Source: a bacterium (GTDB lineage Bacteria; Pseudomonadota; Gammaproteobacteria; Burkholderiales; Methylophilaceae). Taken from it: DNA of 6,971 bases. A program made the translations under genes and the position numbers. Position 1 is the first letter of the stretch. Every line of letters starts with the position of its first letter. Below the pieces are notes generated by a model. It was not told the origin of the DNA, made no database searches, and was given only the letters and a program-made list of their open reading frames with translations. Location: the NCBI GenBank assembly GCA_027310505.1, contig DAIDAS010000008.1, positions 1 to 6,971 of the forward strand. The letters are read 5' to 3'. Below, one piece after another: positions 1-6,822 of the stretch.

Positions 1-751
1 GGTTGATCCAGCTCAGTATCATATTGGCAAAATTTGGCAATTGGCTAGGCGCTTGTTATATCCGCATGCATGCAAGGTGGTAGTGCAAACAGACGCTGCA
101 GCGAATTGGGCAAAGACATTCCTGCCAGCAGAAAAAGTCAGGATCGTTCCCAATTTTGTTCGTTTGTTGCCGGACGCTCCTTCATGGGAGCAGCGCAGCA
201 GTCATCGGATTCTGGCCGTTGGCAGGCTTGAAGTGCAGAAGGGGTTCGACTTGCTGCTGCGTGCTTTTGCCGCTGCGAAACTTCAGGCAAGAGGCACTCG
301 ACTCACCATTCTGGGCGAGGGCCCGGAACGGGAGCGTCTGGAGAATTTGTCTCGGGAGCTGGGGATTGCCGGGTTTGTTTCTCTTCCAGGTGTTGTGAAG
401 AACCCTGAGGCGTGGATGGAGCGTTGTGCGTTATTTGCACTGACTTCGCGCTTCGAAGGTTTCCCCAATGTTCTGCTTGAAGCCATGGCGATGGGCTGTG
501 CTGTCGTGGCGACCGACTGTCCCAGCGGCCCGGCTGTGCTTGTTAGGAATGAGGTCAACGGCCTGCTGGTGCCGCCTGAGGGCGTGTCGGCACTCAGCGA
601 CGCTTTAGTGCGCTTGGTTGATAATGTGGAGTTGTGTCGCCGTTTGGGGGTGGCAGCCACTTCTGTGCGCGTGGATTTTGGACGGGAACAGGTTCTCAAG
701 CAATGGGAAACGTTAATCATGAATTGCATGAGTGGAAGACGGTATGAATAA
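1..751 (+). CDS. GT4 family glycosyltransferase (AmsD-like), 5' truncated by window edge
   Basis: This is a retaining GT-B glycosyltransferase that would transfer a sugar from a nucleotide donor to a growing lipid-linked glycan in the cytoplasm. The frame is open from base 2 with no stop, so the TTG at 41 is internal and the true start is off the left edge; 249 residues are visible. GT4 enzymes usually have about 360-380, so roughly the first 110-130 residues (acceptor-side Rossmann domain) are missing. Visible landmarks are the linker motif VVVQTDAAANWA, the C-terminal domain opening LAVGRLEVQKGFDLL, the LGEGPER loop, and the EX7E donor-binding motif in FEGFPNVLLEAMAMG (glutamate codons at 455 and 479), followed by DCPSGPAVLV and NGLLVPPE. 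The last features resemble AmsD-type transferases of exopolysaccharide clusters; donor and linkage cannot be read from sequence. The stop TAA at 749-751 overlaps the next gene's ATG by 8 bases, implying coupling. The family call is firm, the subfamily tentative. Confidence 0.93.
   Translation, partial: VDPAQYHIGKIWQLARRLLYPHACKVVVQTDAAANWAKTFLPAEKVRIVPNFVRLLPDAPSWEQRSSHRILAVGRLEVQKGFDLLLRAFAAAKLQARGTRLTILGEGPERERLENLSRELGIAGFVSLPGVVKNPEAWMERCALFALTSRFEGFPNVLLEAMAMGCAVVATDCPSGPAVLVRNEVNGLLVPPEGVSALSDALVRLVDNVELCRRLGVAATSVRVDFGREQVLKQWETLIMNCMSGRRYE
734..738 (+). promoter_or_regulatory. Ribosome binding site of first methyltransferase
   Basis: GGAAG lies 5 bases before ATG 744. It supports ATG 744 over the in-frame GTG at 732, whose use would place the Shine-Dalgarno inside the coding region. 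The site is within the last codons of the upstream glycosyltransferase, which fits translational coupling. Confidence 0.6.
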
Positions 752-1595
752 AACGGCCACGGGCGAAATCGAGCAAGGCGAACGTTTTGCCTTCGGCGCG
801 AATTGGGCGCGCTTCCTGAGCGGCCTCGATGAGGTGCGTATCCAGCGTGCTGAACAGTCGTTGCAGGAAATGCTGGCGCTGGATCGCCTGGATGGGCTGC
901 GTTTTCTGGATGCAGGCAGCGGTTCCGGTTTGTTCAGCCTGGCCGCGCGCAGGCTGGGGGCGACGGTCCATTCCTTTGACTTTGATCCGCAGTCAGTGGC
1001 TTGTGCCGCAGAACTCAGGCATCGCTACTTTCCTGATGACAGGGAGTGGACAGTGGAGCAGGGTTCGGTACTGGACGTTGATTATCTGGCGGGTCTAGGT
1101 GGATTCGATGTGGTGTATTCATGGGGTGTGCTCCACCATACCGGCCACATGTGGCCGGCGATGGAAAACATGGCGCCTCTGGTGAGTTCCGGGGGGCGAC
1201 TGTTTATTGCCATTTATAATGACCAGGGCTATCTGTCACGACGCTGGTGGAAGATAAAGCGTGCATATAATCACCATGTGTGGCTGCGGCCGTTGTTACT
1301 GACATATGGATTGATGCGCGCCTGGGGCCTGACCATATTGCTCGACCTCTACCACCTGACGCCTTTTGCTTCATGGCGAACGTATCACAAGGAGCGGGGC
1401 ATGTCGCCGTGGTGGGATGTGGTGGATTGGATCGGTGGCTGGCCATACGAAGTGGCCACGCCGGAAGCCGTTTTCCGTTTCTATCGGGATCGGGGGTTCG
1501 TGCTGCAGAATATGGTGACGCGGCAGGGAATCGGCTGCAACGAATTTGTTTTTGTGCGTGAGACATCACCCTCAGGGAAGAAGGGGCCAATGTGA
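744..1595 (+). CDS. Class I SAM-dependent methyltransferase, copy 1 of a tandem pair
   Basis: This is a 283-residue Rossmann-fold methyltransferase, predicted to move a methyl group from S-adenosylmethionine to an unidentified acceptor, most likely a sugar or glycan intermediate given the flanking glycosyltransferases. Motif I is LDAGSGSG (residues 55-62), the acidic end of strand 2 is in FDFD (78-81), and YSWGVLHHTG (125-134) plus GGRLFIAIYNDQG (150-162) form the motif IV-VI region. A hydrophobic stretch (about 179-203) follows SRRWWKIK and is unusual in a simple soluble methyltransferase; it could shape the acceptor site or associate with the membrane. The C-terminus has the GGWPYEVATPE and GCNEFVFV signatures shared with the next gene. 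ATG 744 is chosen for its Shine-Dalgarno; an in-frame GTG at 732 is the alternative. The TGA overlaps the next start as GTGA. The methyltransferase call is secure; the substrate is unknown. Confidence 0.92.
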   Translation: MNKTATGEIEQGERFAFGANWARFLSGLDEVRIQRAEQSLQEMLALDRLDGLRFLDAGSGSGLFSLAARRLGATVHSFDFDPQSVACAAELRHRYFPDDREWTVEQGSVLDVDYLAGLGGFDVVYSWGVLHHTGHMWPAMENMAPLVSSGGRLFIAIYNDQGYLSRRWWKIKRAYNHHVWLRPLLLTYGLMRAWGLTILLDLYHLTPFASWRTYHKERGMSPWWDVVDWIGGWPYEVATPEAVFRFYRDRGFVLQNMVTRQGIGCNEFVFVRETSPSGKKGPM

Positions 1596-2422
1596 GAGGG
1601 CATGCAAGGGAGGTGGCGGACGGGCAGCGCTTTGAGTTTGGCGCCAACTGGGCCCGGTTCCTGTCAGTGCTGGATGATGAGCGTATAGAAGAAGCCAAGC
1701 GTTCGCTCAAGAGCATGCTGGGAGTTGAATCCTTGGCAGGGTCGGCCATGCTGGATGTCGGCTCCGGCAGCGGGTTGTTTTCGCTTGCGGCCAGGATGCT
1801 TGGCGCCCGGGTACATTCGTTTGACTATGACCCGCAATCGGTCGCCTGCGGCAGGGAATTGAAAGAACGTTATTTCCCGGACGACCCCGATTGGGTCGTG
1901 GAAGAAGGATCGGTGCTGGATGCGGACTATCTCGGCCAATTGGGGCGATATGACATCGTCTACAGTTGGGGCGTATTGCACCACACGGGGCAAATGTGGA
2001 CTGCCTTGGCGAATGTTGCGCCGTTGGTCAATCCGGGAGGCAAGTTATTTATTGCCATCTACAATGACCAAGGCGGAGCCTCACGAAGATGGTTGCGGGT
2101 CAAGCAGCTTTATTGCTCTGGATGGCTTGGTCGCGCGCTGGTCAAGCTGGTGTTCTACCCCTATTTCGCATTGGGGCGCGCAGTCGCGGATTTGTTGCAG
2201 CTGCGCAATCCATTGACGAGTTACCGCGACTACAAGAAGTCCCGTGGCATGTCGGTGCTGCACGACTGGGTCGATTGGCTGGGAGGGTATCCTTTTGAGG
2301 TGGCCAAGCCGGAGGAAATTTTTGAATTTTACCGTACCCGGGGTTTTCGACTGGAGCGGCTGGTGACCTGTGCCGGCGGCCTTGGCTGTAATCAATATGT
2401 CTTTACCAAGGGAACGGACTGA
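1592..2422 (+). CDS. Class I SAM-dependent methyltransferase, copy 2 of a tandem pair
   Basis: This 276-residue protein is a paralogue of the preceding gene product. A hand alignment gives about 70% identity over the first 150 or so residues and clearly less in the central hydrophobic part. It keeps motif I LDVGSGSG (54-61), FDYD (77-80), YSWGVLHHTG (124-133) and the GGKLFIAIYNDQG segment, so the SAM-binding site looks intact and active. The middle (about 176-205) is hydrophobic but different in sequence, and the C-terminus again carries GGYPFEVAKPE and GCNQYVF. It starts at GTG 1592, preceded by AAGGGG at 1581-1586 with 5 bases of spacing; the GTGA overlap with the previous stop indicates coupling, and the adjacent ATG at 1590 is in the other frame and reads straight into a stop. 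The conserved SAM site with divergent central part suggests methylation of a different position or acceptor from copy 1, which is inference. Confidence 0.92.
   Translation: MRGHAREVADGQRFEFGANWARFLSVLDDERIEEAKRSLKSMLGVESLAGSAMLDVGSGSGLFSLAARMLGARVHSFDYDPQSVACGRELKERYFPDDPDWVVEEGSVLDADYLGQLGRYDIVYSWGVLHHTGQMWTALANVAPLVNPGGKLFIAIYNDQGGASRRWLRVKQLYCSGWLGRALVKLVFYPYFALGRAVADLLQLRNPLTSYRDYKKSRGMSVLHDWVDWLGGYPFEVAKPEEIFEFYRTRGFRLERLVTCAGGLGCNQYVFTKGTD
2408..2413 (+). promoter_or_regulatory. Ribosome binding site supporting TTG start at 2424
   Basis: AAGGGA lies 10 bases before TTG 2424. The competing in-frame starts are weaker: ATG 2397 has no purine-rich site before it, and the GGAG before GTG 2370 is 13 bases away. 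The element sits in the last codons of the second methyltransferase. Confidence 0.5.
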
Positions 2423-2423
2423 A

Positions 2424-3572
2424 TTGCATATTCTGTTCGTGATCGGTAGCCTGGGTTGTGGTGGGGCTGAGTCGCAACTGCTGATGCTGATGCGCGGTCT
2501 GGCAGGCCATGGGCATGTGCCACAGCTTTTTGTGTTGGATGCCGATGGACCGCTGCGGGTAGAGGTAGAGGCAGCAGGCATTCCGGTTATCGACGGCGGC
2601 TACAGGAGCCGGGACGTAAAACTGTGCAGAGGCTTCCAGTTGCTGCGTGCACTTTGGCGTCTTTGGCGACATTTGCGATGCACGCGCCCTGAGGTCATTC
2701 ACGGGTTCCTGCCATTGACCAACCTGTTTGCGGCCATTGCCGGCAGATTGGCCGCGACACCGTTGATCGTCACGAGCCGTCGTGCGCTCAATTTTCATCA
2801 GGACCGGGTGCCGGGCTGGCGTTATCTGGATCGTCTTTCCTGCCGCCTCAGCCATGTGGTGACGGCCAACTCGGAGGCGGTGCGTGCTGATACGTTGTTG
2901 CGTGAAGGTGGCGATCCGGCAAAAATCCGGGTGATATATAACGGGCTGGATGCGATGCGTTTTCAGCAGGCGGCACCCCGGCGCCAGACGGTGCGACAAT
3001 CTCTCGGGCTCGATGCAACACATGTGGTGATGATTATTGTCGCCAATTTGATCCCCTACAAAGGGCATGCGGATTTGCTTCAGGCTACTGCACGGCTGCT
3101 GCCGCAGTTTCCTGAGTTGCGTCTGCTGGTGGTGGGGCAAGATCGCGGGATCGGTGATCAGCTGCGGGCACAGGCAAGAATGCTAGGGGTGGCTCAGGCA
3201 GTTCAGTGGCTGGGCTTGCGTCAGGACGTTCCCGGGTTGCTTGCCGCAGCTGACATCTATATCAGCGCATCGTATGAAGAGGGATTTTCGAATGCCTTGC
3301 TCGAGGCGTTGGCCGCAGGTAAGGCCGTGGTCGCGACCCACGTTGGCGGCACCCCGGAAATGCTGGAGCAGGGCGAGTTGGGAATCTTGGTCGAGGCCGG
3401 GGACATCGATGGTCTGGCGAAGGCGTTGAGAGGTCTGCTGGCCGATCCTTTGCGCAGAGCGCAGCTTGGGCGGCTCGCCGCTGCCAAGGTGGCGCAGCGC
3501 TATGATATTGAGCGGATGGTGGAGCAGTATGTGGTTTTGTACCGTGACCGGGCGATGCGCTATGCATCCTGA
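2424..3572 (+). CDS. GT4 family glycosyltransferase (WbnK-like)
   Basis: This is a full-length GT-B retaining glycosyltransferase of 382 residues from TTG 2424. It would add one sugar to the lipid-linked repeat unit on the cytoplasmic side of the membrane. The N-terminal Rossmann domain begins at once with HILFVIGSLGCGGAES (2-17), containing the GGAE loop typical of GT4 enzymes. GFLPLTNLFAAIAGRLA and VTANSEAVR follow in the acceptor domain and hinge, with VIYNGLD before the C-terminal domain. That domain has VANLIPYKGHADLL (phosphate-binding Lys about 213), LVVGQDRG, and the EX7E motif in EEGFSNALLEALAAG (Glu286 and Glu294). The start is uncertain: ATG 2397 would add 9 residues and GTG 2370 would add 18, both inside the methyltransferase end. 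TTG is preferred because of its Shine-Dalgarno and because the protein then starts on the first beta strand. One base separates it from the upstream stop. Donor sugar unknown. Confidence 0.93.
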   Translation: MHILFVIGSLGCGGAESQLLMLMRGLAGHGHVPQLFVLDADGPLRVEVEAAGIPVIDGGYRSRDVKLCRGFQLLRALWRLWRHLRCTRPEVIHGFLPLTNLFAAIAGRLAATPLIVTSRRALNFHQDRVPGWRYLDRLSCRLSHVVTANSEAVRADTLLREGGDPAKIRVIYNGLDAMRFQQAAPRRQTVRQSLGLDATHVVMIIVANLIPYKGHADLLQATARLLPQFPELRLLVVGQDRGIGDQLRAQARMLGVAQAVQWLGLRQDVPGLLAAADIYISASYEEGFSNALLEALAAGKAVVATHVGGTPEMLEQGELGILVEAGDIDGLAKALRGLLADPLRRAQLGRLAAAKVAQRYDIERMVEQYVVLYRDRAMRYAS

Positions 3573-3605
3573 TGTGATGCGGAATCTGTGGGATAAGGTC
3601 GTCCG

Positions 3606-5591
3606 ATGTGCGGCATAACTGGCTTTTTCCAGCGCCATGGTTTGCCGGCTGATGCTGGCGTGACCGTCGAAAGGATGGCTGCGCAGATCGTGCATCGAGG
3701 CCCCGATGATTGCGGCGTCTGGCTTGATGCATCGGCAGGCATGGCACTCGGGCATCGGCGGCTATCCATCCTTGATCTCTCGCCGCAAGGGCATCAGCCC
3801 ATGCTGTCGGCTTGCGGGCGTTACGTCATGGTCTTTAATGGCGAGATCTACAATCATGCTGATTTGCGGCGTGAACTGGAGGCATCGGGCAGTGCTCCTG
3901 CCTGGCGTGGCCATGCGGATACCGAGGTGATGCTGGCCGTCATCTCCCGTTGGGGCCTGGCGACAGCGCTGGAGAAGTTTGTCGGCATGTTCGCGCTCGC
4001 CTTGTGGGATCGACATGAGAGAAAGCTCTATCTTGTGCGCGATCGCCTCGGCGAAAAGCCACTGTATTACGGCTGGAGGGGAGAGGTCTTTCTGTTTGGC
4101 TCCGAGCTCAAGGCCTTGCGTGCGCATCCCGCCTGGACTTCGGATGTCGATCGTGATGCCCTCGCGCTTTTTCTGCGACACAACTACATTCCGGCCCCGT
4201 ACTCGATTTACCGCGGCGTCAGCAAACTGCTTCCCGGCACTTGGCTGTGTCTTGATGCGCAGGATCTTGCGCATCGGCGGTTACCCGAACCGTGTGCCTA
4301 CTGGTCAGCGCGCGAGGTTGCCGAGCAGGGGGGGCAGTCGCGGCTGGCGTTGAGCGATGCTGAGGCGGTCGATCGACTGGATGCCTTGTTGCGTGATGCG
4401 ATCCGCCAGCAAATGGTCGCCGATGTGCCGCTGGGCGCTTTTCTGTCGGGCGGGATTGATTCATCCCTGGTGGTCGCCCTGATGCAGGCGCAAAGTGCTG
4501 CGCCGGTCAGGACTTTCACCATCGGGTTCCACGAGCGTGAATACAATGAGGCAGAGTATGCCCGGGCGGTCGCGCGACACCTGGGTACATCGCACACCGA
4601 GCTGTATGTGACGCCGGAGGATGCCCGAGCCGTCATTCCCGGCCTGCCGCAGTTGTTTGACGAGCCTTTTGCCGACTCTTCGCAGATTCCGACCCTGCTG
4701 GTTTCGCGCCTGGCGCGACAGCAGGTCGCGGTCAGTCTGTCGGGCGACGGCGGCGATGAATTGTTCGGGGGCTACAACCGTTACGCCCTCGGTCAGGATC
4801 TCTGGCACCGTATGAACCGTTTGCCACTCGGGGTGCGAAGGCTGGCCGCGCAATTGTTGCGTGCGGTGCCACCGCGACATTGGGATGGCATCTTCCGTCA
4901 ACTGCGCGGGGTGTTGCCCGGCCGGCTGCGTCAGTCCGCTCCGGGAGACAAGCTGCACAAGCTCGCGGCCATTCTGGAGGTGCGTGATCCGGAGCAGCTT
5001 TATCATGGCCTGGTTTCGCACTGGGAGGATCCGGCGTCCGTGGTGCTGGGAGCCACAGAGCCGGCCAGCGTGCTCACCGATCCATCGCAGTGGGCGGTAT
5101 TGTCGGATTTTACGGAACGCATGATGTACCTGGACACGGTCAGCTATCTGCCGGGCGATATCCTCACCAAGGTCGACCGGGCGGCGATGTCCGTCAGCCT
5201 GGAAACGCGTATTCCCTTGCTGGATCATCGCGTGGTCGAGTTCGCCTGGCGTTTGCCGCTCTCCATGAAAATACGCCATGGCCAGAGCAAATGGTTGCTA
5301 CGGCAGGTACTGTATCACTATGTTCCGGCAAAGTTGATCGAGCGACCCAAGATGGGTTTCGGTGTTCCTATTGACACCTGGCTGCGTGGCCCGTTGCGTG
5401 AATGGGCGGAATCCCTGCTGAATGAATCCAGGTTGAAATGCGAGGGCTATTTCGATCCGGCGCCCATTCGCGCCAAGTGGGCGGAACATCTGTCCGGACA
5501 GCGTAACTGGCAATACCCTCTGTGGGATGTGCTCATGTTCCAGGCCTGGCTGGAGGCCGAATGCCGACCCACGCTGCATCAGGGAGCCTAG
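3606..5591 (+). CDS. asnB: AsnB-type glutamine-hydrolysing asparagine synthase / glycan amidotransferase
   Basis: This 661-residue enzyme would hydrolyse glutamine, channel ammonia, and use ATP to amidate a carboxylate. The class II amidotransferase domain starts with the catalytic Cys2 (MCGITGFF), then HRGPDDCG (30-37), HRRLSI (50-55), FNGEIYNH (77-84), DTE (105-107) and RDRLGEKPLYY (145-155). The synthetase domain has the PP-loop SGGIDSS (281-287), FDEPFADSS (351-359), SGDGGDELFGGY (379-390) and LTKVDRAAM (520-528), so both active sites look complete. It is longer than the roughly 554-residue E. coli AsnB and matches the long type common in polysaccharide loci. Established parallels are WbpS of Pseudomonas O-antigen and WbtH of Francisella, linked to amidated uronic acids; here that role is inferred from context, and true asparagine synthesis remains possible. 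AAGG at 3595-3598 precedes the ATG by 7 bases. The 33-base gap upstream is the largest within the operon. Confidence 0.95.
   Translation: MCGITGFFQRHGLPADAGVTVERMAAQIVHRGPDDCGVWLDASAGMALGHRRLSILDLSPQGHQPMLSACGRYVMVFNGEIYNHADLRRELEASGSAPAWRGHADTEVMLAVISRWGLATALEKFVGMFALALWDRHERKLYLVRDRLGEKPLYYGWRGEVFLFGSELKALRAHPAWTSDVDRDALALFLRHNYIPAPYSIYRGVSKLLPGTWLCLDAQDLAHRRLPEPCAYWSAREVAEQGGQSRLALSDAEAVDRLDALLRDAIRQQMVADVPLGAFLSGGIDSSLVVALMQAQSAAPVRTFTIGFHEREYNEAEYARAVARHLGTSHTELYVTPEDARAVIPGLPQLFDEPFADSSQIPTLLVSRLARQQVAVSLSGDGGDELFGGYNRYALGQDLWHRMNRLPLGVRRLAAQLLRAVPPRHWDGIFRQLRGVLPGRLRQSAPGDKLHKLAAILEVRDPEQLYHGLVSHWEDPASVVLGATEPASVLTDPSQWAVLSDFTERMMYLDTVSYLPGDILTKVDRAAMSVSLETRIPLLDHRVVEFAWRLPLSMKIRHGQSKWLLRQVLYHYVPAKLIERPKMGFGVPIDTWLRGPLREWAESLLNESRLKCEGYFDPAPIRAKWAEHLSGQRNWQYPLWDVLMFQAWLEAECRPTLHQGA
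5581..5586 (+). promoter_or_regulatory. Ribosome binding site deciding a TTG start at 5593
   Basis: AGGGAG is 6 bases before TTG 5593, a near-ideal Shine-Dalgarno and spacing. It lies in the last codons of asnB. The longer in-frame reading from 5527 would add 22 residues (Cys-, Arg- and Pro-rich) that are a read-through of the asnB end and do not fit a GT4 N-terminus. Confidence 0.75.
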
Positions 5592-5592
5592 A

Positions 5593-6717
5593 TTGAAGCT
5601 CCTATTTCTCGTTAACGATGCCGGTTTTTTCCTGTCGCATCGGTTGCCCATTGCCCTCGCTGCGCGTGCACAAGGTTACGAGGTGCATGTCGCAACGCCC
5701 CCCCATACCGGTGAAGAACGTATTCAGGCGCTGGGCTTCCCTTTTTACGCCATTCCGCTCACCCGCCCCAAAGGCCGTCTCCGGCAAGAGCTGTGCGCTT
5801 TCGTTGCGATCTGCCGCCTCTATCGGCGCCTGCGGCCTGATCTGGTACATCACGTGACCATCAAGCCCGTGCTCTATGGTAGCCTGGCCGCCCGCCTGAC
5901 CGGGGTTCCCGCGGTCGTCAATGCGGTGTCCGGGCTGGGGTATCTTTTTACCCGCCAGGGAAGAATGTCGGGTTCGCTGGGCCTGATGGTACGGCAGCTA
6001 TTGCGCCTGGCGTTCGGTCATCGCAACAGTCGGGTGATCTTTCAGAACCCCGATGATCAGCGGGAGCTGATCAATCTGCATCTGCTCCAACCTGCTCAAA
6101 CATTGCTGATCAAGGGGGCCGGTGTCGACCTCGCACAATTCTCCCCGGTGTCTGAGCCCCCCTGCCCGCCGGTGGTCATGCTGGCGTCGCGCATGCTCTG
6201 GGACAAGGGGGTCGGCGAGTTTGTGGCGGCTGCTGCACATCTGAAAGCGCAGGGCGTGGCGGCTCGTTTTGTCTTGGTCGGTGCTCCCGATCCGGGCAAT
6301 CCGACTTCCGTCTGCCTGCAGCAGATGGAACAATGGCAAAGCCAGGGAGTGGTTGAGTGGTGGGGGGCGCGCAGCGATATGCCAGCAACGCTGGCGCAGG
6401 CCCATGTCGTCTGTCTGCCTTCCTATCGCGAGGGTCTGCCCAAAGTGCTGATCGAAGCCGCCGCATCAGGGCGCCCGATTGTCGCGACCGACGTTCCGGG
6501 CTGTCGTGAAATCGCCCGGCATTTTTGCAACGCCTTGCTGGTGCCGGTAGCCTCCGTCGAGCCGCTGGCTGCAGCACTGAAAGCGCTGATCGAAGATCCC
6601 CAACTTCGCCATGAGCTCGGCGTGCGGGGGCGCGAGTTGGCCGTGGCAGAATTTTCCGTGGAGGGGGTGGCGGAGAAGGTGCTGGCGGTATACCAGGCAT
6701 TGCGGCAAGAAGCGTAG
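5593..6717 (+). CDS. GT4 family glycosyltransferase (CapM/PglA-like)
   Basis: This is a 374-residue retaining GT-B glycosyltransferase. From TTG 5593 the protein opens on the first beta strand as KLLFLVNDAGFFLSHRLPIA, where the SHRLPIA segment is typical of CapM/PglA-type enzymes that act early, on undecaprenyl-diphosphate-linked sugars. Further landmarks are HHVTIKP (86-92), NAVSGLGYLFT (110-120), FQNPDD (150-155) and KGAGVDLAQF (174-183). The C-terminal domain has LASRMLWDKGVGEF (Lys205) and the EX7E motif in REGLPKVLIEAAASG (Glu280 and Glu288), followed by DVPGCRE. One base separates it from the asnB stop, and AGGGAG gives the start. Together this places it as the last gene of the operon; a promoter for the next gene begins about 50 bases after its stop. 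Which sugar it transfers (GalNAc, Gal or Fuc types are common in this group) cannot be decided from sequence. Confidence 0.94.
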   Translation: MKLLFLVNDAGFFLSHRLPIALAARAQGYEVHVATPPHTGEERIQALGFPFYAIPLTRPKGRLRQELCAFVAICRLYRRLRPDLVHHVTIKPVLYGSLAARLTGVPAVVNAVSGLGYLFTRQGRMSGSLGLMVRQLLRLAFGHRNSRVIFQNPDDQRELINLHLLQPAQTLLIKGAGVDLAQFSPVSEPPCPPVVMLASRMLWDKGVGEFVAAAAHLKAQGVAARFVLVGAPDPGNPTSVCLQQMEQWQSQGVVEWWGARSDMPATLAQAHVVCLPSYREGLPKVLIEAAASGRPIVATDVPGCREIARHFCNALLVPVASVEPLAAALKALIEDPQLRHELGVRGRELAVAEFSVEGVAEKVLAVYQALRQEA

Positions 6718-6729
6718 TCGGCCGGTGCG

Positions 6730-6750
6730 TGCCGCTAAACGGCATTAGCG
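6730..6750 (+). terminator. Possible weak terminator: two mutually exclusive small hairpins
   Basis: Just after the last operon gene, TGCCG (6730-6734) pairs perfectly with CGGCA (6740-6744) around a 5-base loop. CGCTAA (6733-6738) can instead pair with TTAGCG (6745-6750) around a 6-base loop. The two stems share bases and exclude each other. No T-run follows, so intrinsic termination is doubtful; position is the main argument. Confidence 0.25.
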
Positions 6751-6765
6751 CGCTTAAGTCATTAG

Positions 6766-6775
6766 TCTTGGAAGA
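6766..6775. repeat. Short dyad TCTT-GG-AAGA overlapping the -35 box
   Basis: TCTT and AAGA are inverted around GG, covering the TTGGAA -35 box. Including flanks it reads TCTTGGAAGATTA, which resembles TCTTAAAGATAA in the leader at 6813-6824. It could be half of an operator pair, but dyads this short arise often by chance in AT-rich DNA. Confidence 0.25.
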
Positions 6776-6796
6776 TTAGGCTTGGCAAAGTATAAT
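6768..6796 (+). promoter_or_regulatory. Sigma70-type promoter of manC
   Basis: TTGGAA (6768-6773, four of six bases of TTGACA) and a perfect TATAAT (6791-6796) are separated by 17 bases. Transcription would start near 6803, leaving a leader of about 25 bases before ATG 6828. The stretch 6751-6827 is only about 36% GC by hand count, much lower than the genes around it. This makes manC the start of its own transcription unit, although read-through from upstream is not excluded. Confidence 0.75.
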
Positions 6797-6811
6797 TACC
6801 GGCTGAATTTA

Positions 6812-6822
6812 ATCTTAAAGAT
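6812..6822. repeat. Perfect 11-base dyad in manC leader
   Basis: ATCTT-A-AAGAT is a perfect inverted repeat about 10 bases after the predicted transcription start. It includes the AAAG (6817-6820) that is the only candidate Shine-Dalgarno before ATG 6828. With a 1-base centre it cannot form a useful RNA hairpin at full length, so a protein-binding site is the more sensible reading, if it has any function. Confidence 0.3.

Noticed and set aside
41..43. TTG 41 as the start of the first glycosyltransferase
   Set aside because: The frame is open back to base 2 and the upstream residues (including GKIWQLARRLLYP) match the continuing family sequence, so the gene runs off the window.
76..83. GGTGGTAG, similar to the ops core of JUMPstart elements found before polysaccharide operons
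   Set aside because: It differs from the GGCGGTAG core, lies in the middle of a coding region, and lacks the rest of the JUMPstart sequence.
732..743. GTG 732 as the start of the first methyltransferase
   Set aside because: ATG 744 has GGAAG 5 bases upstream, while GTG 732 has no comparable site; the 4 extra residues carry no family feature.
3573..3605. The 33-base gap before asnB as a promoter or terminator site
   Set aside because: It contains only a Shine-Dalgarno-like AAGG; no -10/-35 pair or hairpin is visible, so asnB most likely stays in the same operon.
4461..5279. A 272-codon antisense open frame across asnB, with similar long antisense frames at 2403-3140, 3183-3755 and 283-729
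   Set aside because: They lie wholly opposite strongly conserved enzymes, encode low-complexity Arg/His/Gln/Pro-rich products with no recognisable motif, and are expected shadows in GC-rich DNA.
5527..5592. An upstream start adding 22 residues to the third glycosyltransferase
   Set aside because: The added residues are an out-of-frame reading of the asnB C-terminus, and TTG 5593 has a well-placed AGGGAG and starts on the family's first beta strand.
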